Assembly (NCBI GenBank): GCA_023374025.1
Contig: SIJG01000035.1
Span: 372,001-436,000 of the forward strand
Source: Heterodera schachtii
Taxonomy: Eukaryota > Nematoda > Chromadorea > Rhabditida > Heteroderidae
Length of the DNA stretch: 64,000 nt
Direction of reading: 5' to 3'
Shown here: positions 1-12,700 of the stretch, piece by piece
Layout: every line of letters begins with the position of its first letter
Position numbering within the stretch: position 1 is the stretch's first letter
Position numbers and translations under genes: made by a program
Notes under the pieces: generated by a model
Told to the model about the DNA's origin: nothing
Database searches by the model: none
What the model saw: only the letters and a program-made list of their open reading frames with translations

Positions 1-419
1 CATACCATTTAGCACAAATTTAATGGGTTTTGGCTAAAAAATTATAAAGTGTATGGCATAGTGTTTAATTTTTAAAAATTTATTTCAGTGACGAAAGGTT
101 CAGTGACGAAAAGTTTAGTGACGAACGGTTCAGTGACGAAACATCAGGGAGCCGAAATTATGAAAAGGTTATTTTTTAAGTCGTCTAAAAAGCCAAAAAA
201 AAAAGAAAATTAATTCGAAGCAAAATGAATTTGAACACTAGAAAATAAGAAGTAAATAAATTATTTTAAAAATGAAAACTAAAAATTTGATTTATTTATT
301 CTCTTACATTTAATAGCTAATTCTCGAGAAACACATGAACGACCGGACGACCACATTAAATATAACAAACATAAGCTGAAAAAAAAACAAAATTTGTTTT
401 AATTTTTTGATTCAAAAAA
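1..419. other. Non-coding AT-rich stretch with a short tandem repeat
   Basis: No gene was seen. Positions 87-146 carry four tandem, slightly varied copies of a unit of about 16 bp built on CAGTGACGAAAGGTT. The rest is AT-rich sequence leading into the signal-peptide ATG at 420. Confidence 0.6.
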
Positions 420-1775
420 ATGAAAATTAATTTTGTAATTATTTTCTTATTATTTTTAATCGTTGTAATTAATGGAATTGATGATGATTTTTTTTAATGA
501 TTTGTGGAAAAACGTTAAGCTATCAAACTCAAAAAACATTAAGAAACCGAAATTTGGGGAAATTAATGCCATAAAAGAAGAAAGAATTGTTAAAAATGAA
601 ATTTATGCGCAACAAAATGCCAATAAAATCGAAATGGAAGAAAAAAATCAAAAAGAATTGCAAAAAATTAAAAAGGAAGCATTTGATGAAAAAAATAATA
701 TTTTACTGACAAAAGTAAAAGAACCAAAAATTGGATTGGAGCAATCGAACGATGAATCATTTGAAAATGAATTTGATGAGCAAGTTGATCAGAATGTTTC
801 GGCTACTGATCAGAGCAATTTTGATGATGATGATGATGATCGCAAAAATATGGTAACCAGATAATATAATATGATACGGAAAAAAGATTTTTAGGATCAT
901 TTTTTTTTCTAAAAATTTATATCGAAAAAACATTTTATAGAATGGTGAAACAAGAAAGGACATTGAAATTTTAAATGAGTTTAATTTGATGAAAAAGAAA
1001 TTGCGGTACAATTATAAGACAATGTCAATTGAAAAGTTTGATTACGAAATTGCAAAAAAGTTAGGCACAAATCGCTGGAAAATTTATAAATTGAAGCGAA
1101 AATTAGGACAAACACGGAAGTACACTGTAAATAAGGACATAAATAAGGACACAAAGATTGAACTGATCGGAAAATTTAATGAACTGAAAAAAGAAAAAAT
1201 TTAAGGCTTTAAATATGAAGTAAAAAAAAAGAAACAAAATTGAATGTGAAATTGCGAAGAAATTGGGAATTTATCGTAAGAAAATTTACAAGTGGAAGAG
1301 GGAATTTAGTAAGAAGAAATGGCATAATCTTCGAATTTGTACTAATTATCTGATTTTAAGATTTATCTAAATTTTCAACGCAACAACAAATTGAAAAAAT
1401 AGAGCAATTTGAAAAAATCAAAAAAGAATTTACTAAAAAATTCAATTTGGAACCCAATTGGGAAATTGAAATAAAAATCCCGACAAAATTGGGGATTATG
1501 TTAGAAACAATTTATGGATGGAAAAAATTCAGTTGACCGCTATAATATTTTATTTTAATAAATTTTTATTAAAAAAAATAATAAATTTTCCTTTCTTTTA
1601 AGGAGCAAGAAAATTTTATTCGGATGTTGAAAAATCGGAATATGTGAAAAGAAGTGAGGAAATGAAAGCAAGAAATCCAAAGATAAGTGAAAGAAAAATT
1701 GCTGAAAAATTGGGAATCGAAAGAATGAACCTAAGAAAATGGAAGAAGAAATTTGACATCAAACAGAACCGTTAG
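420..1775 (+). CDS. Divergent secreted HTH-family protein, possibly a pseudogene
   Basis: The product is predicted to be an exported protein with several homeodomain-like HTH units; its function is unknown. The ATG at 420 opens a signal peptide (MKINFVIIFLLFLIVVINGI) followed by an acidic D-D-D-F-F segment. A run of eight T near 489-496 then puts the body one frame off: the frame open from 472 to the donor at about 853 encodes a K/E-rich stalk ending in an Asp run. An exon from 941 carries HTH unit 1 (...AKKLGTNRWKIYKLKRKL), further units lie at about 1235-1320 and 1380-1533, and a last exon at about 1603-1775 carries a unit with AEKLGIERMNLRKWKKKF. A poly-A frameshift near 1204-1230 also breaks the frame. 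The GTNRWKIYKLKRK signature matches the intact family members at 33, 35, 44 and 62 kb. Either two homopolymer errors or real decay explains the breaks. It converges on the RING gene ending at 2156. Confidence 0.5.
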
Positions 1776-2155
1776 AATTCATAATATAAAAATTTGGATT
1801 CTCAGATCGTTTTTATTGCAGATAAATTTTTCGTTTTTTTAGAAATTAAAAGCACATCTGCACAAATTGACAAACTACTTCTAAATTAAGCCTGTCTCGA
1901 AAAATCAAACAATAAAATTAGAAACGCAAACTTGGCGAAAAAAAAAATGCGAAATAATTTTAAAATTTACCTAGAAATGAATTGCTAAAAAATTCAATTT
2001 TGTGATTTTGTATGGGCCAATGAGAATTCTTTTCTTAACCTTAAAATCCCTGTTTTTTTTATTATTTATTCAAAATTTAAATTTAAAATTTTATTATATA
2101 AATCATTGTTTATCAAAGGTGTATCTGTCCATTCACATTCATTGGTTTTGTTTAA

Positions 2156-5100
2156 TTAGTTATTCATATGTTGAAAAGTATGCCGTAAACCGAGGCACAT
2201 ACATGACGATGCACAGCTGTTCAAACATTTTAATAGAATTATTAGAATTTTTAATTAGTTAAAAATTTGTAAATTCCCAAATTAATGCTTTTCCCTTATT
2301 TTTACCTGTCGTCATCGCTAGCAATTTGTTGTTCCGTTACTGTACAGGGAACGTTTTCATGGTTCTCAATGTCATACAAATCGGTCGAAGACAAAGTGTC
2401 ACGTGCGGCTAATAGCATGTTGAGCTGTTCATGAATTTAAATATTAATTTGACCTTTTAAAATTAATAATCCGTCATAAGTGGTAACATTTTAATGCTTA
2501 ACTGATAAATTGTTCAATAAAACAAAGATGAATTTGAATTATCATGATTTTTCAAAACAATTTTTTAATCACATTTTTCCAATTTCTAATTACAATTATG
2601 AATATTGTTCTTAAAAGCTTTTTCTTAGAAAATAGTCATTCATTTTTTTGTGCCTTTTACGAATATAATGAATTTTATTCAGTCATTTTTGGTTAATTTA
2701 GAAGTTTTTGTGGTTTTTCCCCAAAAAAAAATTCTCAAAAAATTCAGCATATTTCATTGAAAATTCATTTTTTATGCATCTTTTGAGGTTAAAAATTTTC
2801 TCTTTTTGCGGTTTTAGTGAAAATTCCATATTTTGTCATTTTTTTTTGTTAAATTTCTCGTTTTTTAATTGGTTTTTTTTTGAATTTTTCAAAAAAAAAT
2901 TCGGATAAATTCGGCTTACTTAATTAATTTGAAAATTCATTTTTGTGTCTCGTTTAAGCTTAAAAATTTCACTTAGAAACCCAATATTTTTTAAAGCAAA
3001 TTTTACCCCTCCTTGGTCCACCACTTTTAGTGACTGAGCATGGATATGCTTTGTCTTCATTTTGCCCCTCCGGGGCAGCCAAAATTCGTATGAAAAACGG
3101 AGACCGCCTTGGCCATTTTGGAGGACGGGTTGTCTGATGACAAAACGACGAAATTTGGCCATTTTTGGCTTTTGAAATAAATTTATGAATTTTTGTTGGC
3201 TACGATTTGGAGCTGAAGAAGTTGATTCGTCTTCTGTGTTAAGTTCTTTTCGACAATTTGGACATGTTTTATTTGTTGTTAACCTGCAAAAAAATAATTA
3301 TCCAATTTTGAATATAAATTTTTAATATTATTTTTTATTGAAAAACTTATTCTTTATAATATTTTGATTTAATTAACTTTAAATATCGCTGGATTAATTC
3401 TTTTTTCAAATTCGCAAAATTAAATTAAAATTCATTAAATTAAAAAAAGAACATTTCAGCTGGAAATTTTTTAAATTAAATTAATAAATAAATTTATGGT
3501 TTTAATTATGTTCACAATTTATAATAAATATGTTCGATTTTTATTAAATTGGAATTACAATGAATTTATTTATAAAATTGCTTTTAGAAATTTAAATTTT
3601 TTTATTATAAACTAACCACTGTGAAATGCAGCTTGGGTGGAAAAAATGCTAAATATTAAAAAAATGAAAAAAAAAATAATTTAAATTTAAATTCCTACCT
3701 CACATTCTTTTAATTGCATTGGCAACTGATCATTAATGATCAACTCACAACAAACAGAACATTCTTCCACCATTAACTGCGAATAAATTTTGAATAATTA
3801 ATATATTTAATAAAAAAAAATATTGAAAAAATATTGGCGTGAAAATTTCCTAAAAAATTGATTACATTTATCTTTAATTTTTTTTTAATTTTAAAATTTT
3901 CATTACCCAACCTTGTCAATTTGTAAAATCATTGATGGTTTTTTGGTTCTGCGCACGTAGCGAATGCCATTTTGGTTCAGCGTCAGACGAAAACCTTCTC
4001 TGCTCCATGCCGTTCGATCTTCATTTGACACAAAAATTTGTGAAAAATATTTCTTCGAAAGGGACGACGATTGGGAAAGTGTTGAGGCAACACCACTTTT
4101 ACGCAAAGTCATACGGTACCTTTACATGGAATGGGCTACGATCATTTGTGGCAAAGAGTTACAACAGAAGTTTTATTGAAATTATTAGAAATCTAATTAA
4201 GGAATATTTAATAAATTTTAATTAATAAAAATCTAATTAAGGAATATTTAATAAATTTTAATTAATAATTATTTGGTGTGGCATCTTAATTACTCAGAAA
4301 TTGAAAAAAAATTGATAAAAAAAAAATTCTACATTATTAAGTTTTCTTTTCAGGGCTCAAAATATTTTAAGGGCTTCCTTTGTACCTAATAACGATTTAT
4401 AATTTTAATAATTCTTAATTAAGGATTGTCCTTAATTAAGTACTGACATGTAATTGTGTCCAATTTCAGGCAGTTCAGACATGGTCAGTTTGCCACGCAA
4501 GAACAGTCCAACATCCGGGGAGTCGTTTGCAAAATATTCACCCAGGTAAAACATGTAAAATTTGTCAATTTTATATTTGGTTTCCCATTTGTATGACTGT
4601 AAAAACAATGCATAATAATTACGGAAGAATATTTGAATATTTAGGATCGTAAACAATAATATACTAAATATCTAATTAAAGAATAAAATAGAAAAAATTT
4701 TTGATAAAAGAAATTTCGCGCTAGTTTAAAAAGAGCGATTTTGAAATTATTAAAAAACAAAAGTGGGAACGACGGTTTAGGGATCAAAATTAAACAAGAA
4801 AACCCATAGAAACTCGTTCAAAATGATAAAGTAATTCATTCATATGGAAGACGTACGTATTAAGTTTATTATTGTCGAAAATTTTTACTCGAATGAATTC
4901 CAAAAAATAAATAATTTTATGTGTTATTTTTTTTTTTAAAAAAAGCCCAATTCAGTTGTATTCAGGGTTCGCAAATGAAAATTTTCAAAAGCCTCATTTT
5001 GAGTCAAAAAGCCTCATTTTTACAAAATTTATTCAAAACACGCTTAAGAAATTCAAATTTTATATTTTTGATTGTCCAAGATCTTTGAGCAATTTTTTGT

Positions 5101-6541
5101 TAGAAATAAGCATTTTGTGAAATTCTGAGCATGAAAAATCGAATGATTTTTTCTTTTTCCAAAAAACTTTTTTTGGGGGGGGGGGGCGGCGGTCCCGATA
5201 GGCGCCGCCGGGGAAATTTTTTTTGTAATTTTTAATGCGATTTATTAACAGATTTGTCCACTAAAATGGCCAAATTTTGCGATTTTGAGCAAATTTATAA
5301 GAAAATAAAGGATTTTTAGGTCCGGGGGTGCCGATAAGGCGCCGCCGGGGCAAAATTGAGAATTTTGACCATATTTTTTAGCAGATTTTCATTTAAAAAA
5401 TTTATAATTTCGTGGATTTTTGAAAAAAATTGGTAATTTTCTGGTTTTTTATGAAAAATTTAATAAAATTTTTTGGAAAATTTGGGGAGATTTTCATTTT
5501 GACGCTCTTTTAAAACCCAAATTAAATGATTGTCAAACATTATGCCAATTTAGCAAAATTAATCATAAAATTTAACAGATTCTAATGATTTTCCCCAGCC
5601 TCAAAAATCCTCAAAATTTCTCAAAAAACCACAAAAAGCCTCAAAGCCTCATTTTGAAAATTTAACCTCATTGACCTATCAAAAAACCACAAAATGAGGC
5701 TAAAGCCTCAGATCTGCGAACCCTGGTTGTATTGCTTTCTTATGATATTTTTGTTTATAATTTTTAATAAAATTAAGAGAAATTTTATTATATTATGTTT
5801 TAATATTAAAAAAAAAAAATTAGCTTTTTAGCCCTTTATTAAGTCATAAATAAGGCAATAAATTACGCGTTTCTTTTGGCCCATTGTGCTCTTTGTTTTG
5901 ACTTTAATTTGTAGCCAATTGATTTGTTTGCCACTTTTGACAAGTTCTTCCAAATCCAACGAAAACTCTTTATGCTCAACCGAATCTTTTTTGACATCAA
6001 ATTCCCCTTCCTCACATGCGCCGTCAGGGCAACGGATTTTAAACACAAAATCCAACCTAAAAATTAATTATTTATAATCTGCGGATTTTTATGAAATGCA
6101 AATATGCGAATTAATTAGATTATGTGTCCGGTTTATAACCATCGCTACCCCAATTTTTGACATTAGCGCATTGGTGTCACTGTGCAGTGACAAATGACTG
6201 ATCGCGATGATGGTCGAGACCGATAATTACCCGAGGCTTAAGATTGAGACCGAGACTTAATCCCAAGATAGAGAGACTCGAACTCCGATACCCGAGACCA
6301 AGACAAAAGCTTTCTTAAAAAAATTCTTCTTCTTAGAAAAATGGACAAAAAAATAACAGGTTTTTTCTTATTTCTCGTATAAAATGCAATCCCAAGACAA
6401 AGTTTATATAAGTCCATTAAAAAAATGATAAGAGACTTACTCATGTTGGGTAACCAATACCCCATTTAATATCAAAGAATTCGTAACATCCATAAAAAAG
6501 GATAAGAAAATTAAACAAACAAATATTTTTAAAAATAGCAT
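2156..6541 (-). CDS. Secreted RING-H2 finger protein (paralogue B, minus strand)
   Basis: This is a predicted secreted E3 ubiquitin-ligase-like protein of about 404 aa in nine exons: 6541-6441, 6056-5867, 4596-4448, 4119-3912, 3776-3699, 3648-3617, 3283-3007, 2424-2306, 2216-2156. All junctions are GT..AG and keep phase. Exon 1 encodes a hydrophobic leader (MLFLKIFVCLIFLSFFMDV) and no later transmembrane segment is evident. The RING-H2 finger spans about residues 222-263: C-x2-C-x15-C-x1-H-x2-H-x2-C-x10-C-x2-C, split over exons 5-7 (CSVC, CEHFFHPSC, CPNC). It is preceded by an unrecognised domain of about 200 aa and followed by a conserved block (RRFVIRQPVLQNGQGGLRF). RING-H2 fingers recruit E2 enzymes. 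The N-terminal domain is shared only with the paralogue at 9749-17160. Intron 2 holds a hAT-like element (4963-5725). The last exon is short and Cys-rich, and it is the least certain part of the model. Confidence 0.82.
4963..5725. mobile_element. hAT-like MITE, 763 bp, TSD GTTGTATT
   Basis: The terminal inverted repeats are CAGGGTTCGCA at the left and its complement TGCGAACCCTG at the right. The 8-bp direct repeat gttgtatt flanks it at 4955-4962 and 5726-5733. It has no open frame and contains a G-run plus two copies of a CGGTCCCGATAGGCGCCGCC-like palindrome (5185-5215, 5325-5350). It sits in intron 2 of the minus-strand RING gene. An 8-bp TSD with CAGGG ends fits the hAT superfamily. Confidence 0.85.
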
Positions 6542-6925
6542 TGCTTAACAATTTTCAATAATGTCTAATTTAAATAAAATGATTAATTTTATTTTATGGG
6601 AACTTTTTTAAATGCAAAAGTGAATTATGTATATTAATTTAAATAAAAATTTTGGATGACGCGCGGCAAATGTGGATAAATGCCATTCAATGGTAAGCGG
6701 AAGTGATTTTTTGATGGACGTGGTTTGAATAAAAACACCGACAGGCGAAGCTAAAACAAATATATATATTTTTTTTTATTTGGCGACATAAGTTATGTTT
6801 TTTTTTTGCCGCCATATTTTTCGAATGCAAAAAATTTTGCTGGCAAATCCAACGATTAAGTTGTGAATGGATATGGCCGAGGATTGTCATTTCAGTCTCA
6901 AAAATGATTTTCATAAATAAATTAT

Positions 6926-7188
6926 TAGGGCTGCCAAAAATATGTACAAAAAGTGGTCCAAATATGTACTAAATATGTAAGAAAAATCCCAAAATATGTA
7001 TAAAAAAAAACCCCCAATATGTAAATAAAATTTTTTTTAATGGTTATTTTTTGGGAAAGAAATTCCCCGTAATAAATAAAAGTCCTGGTTTTTGTTCGCA
7101 AACACAAAAAAGAAAGTGTTTTTCCTGCTATTTAGAGCAAGGAGAAGACAGGAAAAAAATATGTATTTACATAAAATTGGCAGCCCTA
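6926..7188. mobile_element. hAT-like MITE, 263 bp, TSD TAAATTAT
   Basis: The ends are TAGGGCTGCCAA and TTGGCAGCCCTA, flanked by taaattat at 6918-6925 and 7189-7196. The interior is built on repeated AATATGTA words. It lies between the two divergent RING genes. The window's last 11 bases (CAGGGCTGTCA) resemble the same kind of terminus. Confidence 0.85.
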
Positions 7189-7196
7189 TAAATTAT

Positions 7197-7703
7197 ACAT
7201 AACTATTAAATCCTATCTTTAGAATTATTTATTATTAATAAAACCACATATATCAAAAAACAACCAAAAAAATTTTTTTTTTTTTTTTACTATTTTAACA
7301 AATTTCCACTAAATTTTAAGTGAATTCGTAAACGAAACCTGTGACTTTATATTTGATATAAAGTCAAATCAAGAATGCTCAAAGTGTAAATTCTTCACTC
7401 AGAGATTTACATTGGCTAATCCATGAATAGGCAGGCAAAAAAGGCTTATAATATCTATGTTTTTGCCTTTTAAAATATTATAATATTAAAAAATATTAAA
7501 AATGCAATTGATTGAATGGTTGGTTTAAAGATTGTTTTGGGTTTTATTGCTCTCTTATAAGAATTGTTTTTGATAAAAATATTAAAAAAGAAATATATTT
7601 ATAAGTTAATTTATAGACCGGTGGAAAAACAAATTATAGGTTTAATTACCCAAGTTTGAGTCCTTAAGATTACAAAACATTCTCTATAAATCGATTATCG
7701 ACA
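7197..7703. other. Intergenic AT-rich stretch
   Basis: No gene or repeat with clear ends was seen. Part of it (7667-7703) is open in the frame of the ORF1-like relic that follows. Confidence 0.5.
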
Positions 7704-8710
7704 ATGAAACGAAGCAACACGACAAAAGACACTCCTCCTCAACCAAAACGCTCAATGGCATCTGCACCGGACTGGGCCCAAACACTGCGGCACTCGCTGA
7801 GCAAGAACGCCAACGCACATTGGTGCTCATTGGCCTCCCGGAAAGCAATGCTGTTCGCCCATCGGAGCGTGTTAAGGAAGACAGGGAAGCCGCCACTAAA
7901 ATCTTGGACCATCTTGATGTTGAGGCCGAACCAACCGCCGTCTTTCGACTTGGCCGGTTCGACCCCCAGCGAACAACACCTCGCCCGCTCAAGATGGTCA
8001 TGCCAACACCCGCACATCAACACATGGCACTTGGAGGATGGAAGCGCGAGCGAGCCCAACTCCGTTCGCAACCAAACCTTGCCCGTCTGTTCGTCCGCCC
8101 AGCGCTCAGCAAAGAACAACTCAAGGAGGAGTACGAAGAGCGCGTCCGAAAACGTCAACCAAACACTGCTCCAGTGGCACCAGCAATACAAACCCCACCG
8201 ACAAATGTTCCGACTCCCGCCAAAGAAAATGGACCAGAACCGAAGGAGGCCAGTAAAGACACTTCAAAATCATCGCAGGTTGACAAAACAATCACACAAA
8301 ACGAAAACCCAAATCCACTCTCAGATATTGACAAATTTCTCCTCCAACTGAAATCATTTCAAAAACAATTCCCCCAGTGCTTCGATAAATAGTTCTGCAG
8401 ACCTCCAACAAATCCAAAAATAATATCTCTACACAATTTCTTAAAAATTTTACCCAAAATTTTCTCAAATTCCTATAAAAACCAAATTTCCCTTTGCTGG
8501 AGGTCTGACTCTTCCGCTTCTTCAAATCAAAATTTCAACAATCATGTCACAACTACCCATTGACCTCATTTCGTCATTACCAAATTAATTTGTCTTCTTT
8601 CACTTCTACCCATTTGACCACTCGTATTTCCACCTCAAGTGTAAGCGGCAGCGCAGCAATGCCCTTCTTTTGGTTATTTTTTATTTTTGAATAAATAAAT
8701 AAATAAAATA
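7704..8710 (+). pseudogene. LINE ORF1-like relic with (AAAT)n tail
   Basis: This segment is markedly GC-richer than its surroundings. The ATG at 7704 opens one frame (MKRSNTTKDTPPQPKRSM...). By about 7785 the coding sense appears to move to the frame ending at 8392, which reads LAEQERQRTLVLIGLPES, then an RLGR segment, RPLKMVMPTPAHQ and LFVRPALSKEQLKEE. That order (coiled coil, VxxGLPES, GR, RPLKV, VRPxLT/SxE) is what I know from the ORF1/L1-type nucleic-acid-binding proteins of nematode non-LTR retroelements; this is recalled similarity, not a search. After the stop there is no reverse transcriptase, only about 300 bp of 3' sequence ending in GAATAAATAAATAAATA at about 8690, a LINE-style tail. 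It may be an ORF1-only, trans-mobilised element or a deleted LINE. Its longer minus-strand frame is treated as a shadow. Confidence 0.5.
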
Positions 8711-9748
8711 AATTTAATAAAAATTATTTTTTGAGATTGACATGACTCAACCTCGGCCAATCTCCAAAGACAAAATTTTGTCCTTTCATTGATCCGCACC
8801 TATACATGGCGAGTTGACCGCGGCGAGATGGACGGCGGCGAGATAGCGCCGTGACGAGTTGGCTCCGAGGGGTGAAACATGCGGCGAGTTGGCTGCGGCG
8901 AGCGGACCCTGACCCCTAAATAAATTATTTATCGAATGAATTTTAAATAATCTTCTGTAGCATTAAGTATTGTAGTATAAAAGTAAAATTCTATAAGAAC
9001 ATCTCTCTGAATTCCGAGCCCCGGACCCGAACTCGCACAAAAAGTTTGCAAAATTAACATTTTTGGTTCAAAACCGGTTCAAAAACACAAAAACAAACTG
9101 AACGCCATTCAATCCTTCAATAAAATAGCATTTACGCCGTTTTTGGATCAAAATTGCTAAATTCGAAATTTTTGACATTCATCTATTTGTTCGAATTCGA
9201 GTCCGGGGTTCGGAATTGGCCGAAATAGATACCGGATCCGTGATTTCCACTGACGCATTTTTGGCAGCCACTTTCTGTAGTTATGAATATTAATGTTATT
9301 TTTAAGCCTTTTTAAATGCTAAGAAAGACTTTGAATAAAATCTCAACTTTCTAGGACAATTTTCTCTAGCAATTCTCTAAATTTATCGTTAATCACCACA
9401 AGCTTTGCTGAATGGTATAAAATAATTATTAATAATATTTTTATTATTCTTATTTTATTACTTTTTTTTTTTGCAAATACAATGAAGTAGTTATGCATGT
9501 GACTTTTTATTAAAAAAATATAGGCTTCTCTATTATAGAATTTTTATATATATGCTGGATAAAAATGCATATATGTAAAATGATATTAATAAAAAGATGT
9601 ATAATAATCAATTACACATTGTAAAGTCATCATTAAAGAAAAATTTAATTTTCTCATTTTTTTTTTGTTTTATTCAATTCGTTTTTCGTTGAATTGGTCA
9701 TAAAATTATTATTTTATTATTTAAAGAAAAAAAATATTTAAATTTAGA
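8711..9748. other. Intergenic region with a GC-rich repeat
   Basis: Positions 8808-8915 hold a GC-rich run of imperfect GGCGAGTTGGCTGCGGCGAG units, related in wording to the ends of the foldback at 13883-14228. The rest is AT-rich and becomes the upstream region of the plus-strand RING gene. No gene was recognised. Confidence 0.5.
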
Positions 9749-12700
9749 ATGTCAATTTTGAAAATAATTCTAATTTTGATAATTTATTTATCTATTTCAA
9801 TTGCCGAAGAAAAAATAAATGCAGTATTGGTAACTAAAACAACTCAAAAGTGAGTCATTAATCTTAAAAATATTATTTTTATTTAAAAATTTTTGTGTAA
9901 ATTTTACGCAATCAACTAAAAAAGGGGGGGGGGGGACATTAATATATTAATTTCAAGGGCGTCCTTGGAGTTAGGCCTTGTCGCTTCGAAAATAGATATA
10001 AAATCCAAATAATTTCAAGGATATCCTTAGATCATTTCCTCGACTCTTTGAAAATAGATATCAAAAACGGGTCGGGGTCGGTTCGCCGCGGCCACTTCGC
10101 CGCGGCCAGTTCGCCGCGGGTTTTTCGCCGCGAGGTTTTTTTCGCCGCGAGGTTTTTTCGCCGCGGACTTTTTCGCCGCGGTCAGTTCGTCGCCCGTAGA
10201 AAAATGACCTTTTCGCCGCCATAATTAAAAAATCCCGAAAATTTTTTGCAATTATAGTCAAAAAACGCTAAATTATGGTACGATTGCTGAATTTGTTTTG
10301 AGTCTTCGTATGACTGATTATTTTTGAAGCTGGTGAGAATGTCGGCCATACATGTGCATCTTAGATTAATAAAAAAATTTTGACTTATAAATTTTTTTTT
10401 ACGCCCGGAACTCAACCCTTCCTTTATATTCGGTAACATTTTGACGAAAATTTTATTTAAACCAATCAGCTTCGCCTTTTTCAATCGTTCCTTCTTTTGT
10501 ATCCATTGCCAAAATTTACTGATACATATAATTTGTCTAATACAAAGAGAAACCTATCTTTAACTTATTTTTTCGCTTCGCATCACAGTTTCAGCTTTAG
10601 CTATAACAAATTTTTGAAAAATAAAATTTTTTTTAATTTTTGTAAAATAATTATGGCGGCGAAAAGGACATTTCTCTACGGGCGGTGAACCGGCCGCGGC
10701 GAACTGGCCGCGGCTAAAAAGTCCGCGGCGAAAAAGCTGGCGGCGAAAAACCCCGCGGCGAAAAACCCGCGGCGAACCGGCCGCGGCGAAGTGGCCGCGG
10801 CGAACCGGGCGGTTCCCATCAAAAACTAAACCATTTCAGGGCGTTTATTGATTTGGGCCTCCTCACTTCGAAAATAGATACCAAAAACGAATTCATTTCA
10901 AGGGCGTCCTTGGATTTGAGTCTCCTCGCTTCGAAAATAAATACTGTATAACTGGGAATGTAGTCCACTCGGCCAAGTGGATTACATTCCCAATCATAAG
11001 AAAAGGGAACTCTAGTTCGACCCCTCCTGGCGCAGCGGATTTTATTATCATTCACAATCTCCGCCACGGCACCAACCCTGAGGCACATTATCATCATTCC
11101 TCGAACTTGAAGTTTTAAAAAATAGATATCAAATCCAATTAATTTCAAGGGCGTCCTTGGAGTTGGTTCTCGTCGCTTAGAAAATAGAATCAGTAGCCAA
11201 GGGCAACGGGGTATGGGCCCTTTTATCAATCGTAACTGTAAAATGAAAATTTGAAGCGAAATATCAGACCAATATTTTTCGTAGGTTTTTTTTTACAAAT
11301 TTTTTTTAAATGAAAAAAATTTTCCCGCGGGCGCGAGCTTCTGGTACCACCAACACATCCGCTGCCTAGAGTTTCTTCACAAAAACTCACAAAAATAAGC
11401 CAATTCTATTCAAATTTTATCGCCAAATTTGGCAGGAATCTACCGGCAGTAAACGAAATTTTTGAGTAAAACTGAAAATGTTTAAAAAAATTCAGCTACT
11501 TAGGGACCCGGAAAAATCTGGCCCGATAGGCCTTTTTGAATTAATTTTTTTCTGTTTTTAAGGACAGAATTTAAAATTACAATTCGCTGCATTGACAAAG
11601 CATGCCAAGATGGGCAATATCAGTGTCGAAACAAAACCGGATGATAAGTACAAACAATTTACGCTCGAAGTGGAACATTTAATTCTCAAAAACAAACAAA
11701 TTGATGCGATTCAAATTGAAATCAAATCTGAGTATATGGGCGGAAAGAGACGTGTACAATAATTAAGCATAATTAAATTCTATCAATTTTAAAATGGTTG
11801 TTTATTCGAAAGACTAAACACACACCGCCCAATTAGGCCACCGACCGGTTCGGCGCCGTATGAACAATTTTCTAATTATCAACCAAATTAAATGTTTTTT
11901 TGCATCATTCGATAGCTTATAAGTAGGGCAGGATTTTATGTTTTTATATTTATTTTTTTCTTTTAGCCTTTTCAGAATATCTTTATTATTTCGAATGCCG
12001 AAAGTAGCCAAATCGAATTCTAAATTTGTCATTGGATTTCGTAGTTCCTGCTGGAATTTTCAATTTATAAAACATTTTTATCAGAAAAAAAGGATCAACT
12101 TTACCCCCGAAGATTTGATTTTGCAATTGTGCGGCGAAAATAATTTAAAAAACATAAGATTTTTGGGACTTTTAAGCATAAAACGAATTTTTTTTTCCAA
12201 TTTTTAGTACCTAAATTCGCACATGTTTTGGCATTTTTTTTTGGTTTTATCACATATTTCATCGAAAAAAATAACAATCTTGTAGGATTACAAAAAAAAA
12301 AAAAAAATTATGGCCAAGTACCCAAAAAAACTTTTGGCCATATCAAGCTTTCATATAATGCCCAGTCTTGCAAAAATTGACTTGTCAATGAGTCAAAAGT
12401 AATAGCGTTTCAGAATTTGTGGCGCCAAATAACGGCGCCGAACTGACCCTGACCTTCTCGACTCGAATCGTCGAGTAGCCCAAAATTAATTAATTAATTA
12501 ATTAATATATTATTAGGGTTTTTTAAACTAATTTCTTCTTTTTTTTTTAGAAATTTATATGGAATACACAATTTCAACGGAATAAAATTTACATGTTTTA
12601 CTTGGGCGAATTTAACGTGTCAGATCCCAGTGCTCCCGGTGCTGGTTTATTCTTGCGAGGAATACTGAAATCAAATTTGCCACAACTCGATGACGCATAT

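Larger units (their letters stand above)
9950..11175. repeat. Dispersed TTTCAAGGGCGTCCTTGGA repeats, interrupted by a MITE
   Basis: Variants of TTTCAAGGGCGTCCTTGGA followed by TTCGAAAATAGATATCAAA recur at about 9950, 10015, 10840, 10895 and 11140. The array lies in intron 1 of the plus-strand RING gene and is split by the element at 10068-10817, so the MITE inserted into an existing repeat. Confidence 0.6.

Noticed and set aside
7739..8191. 150-residue minus-strand protein
   Set aside because: Shadow of the GC-rich ORF1-like frame, which carries the recognisable motifs.
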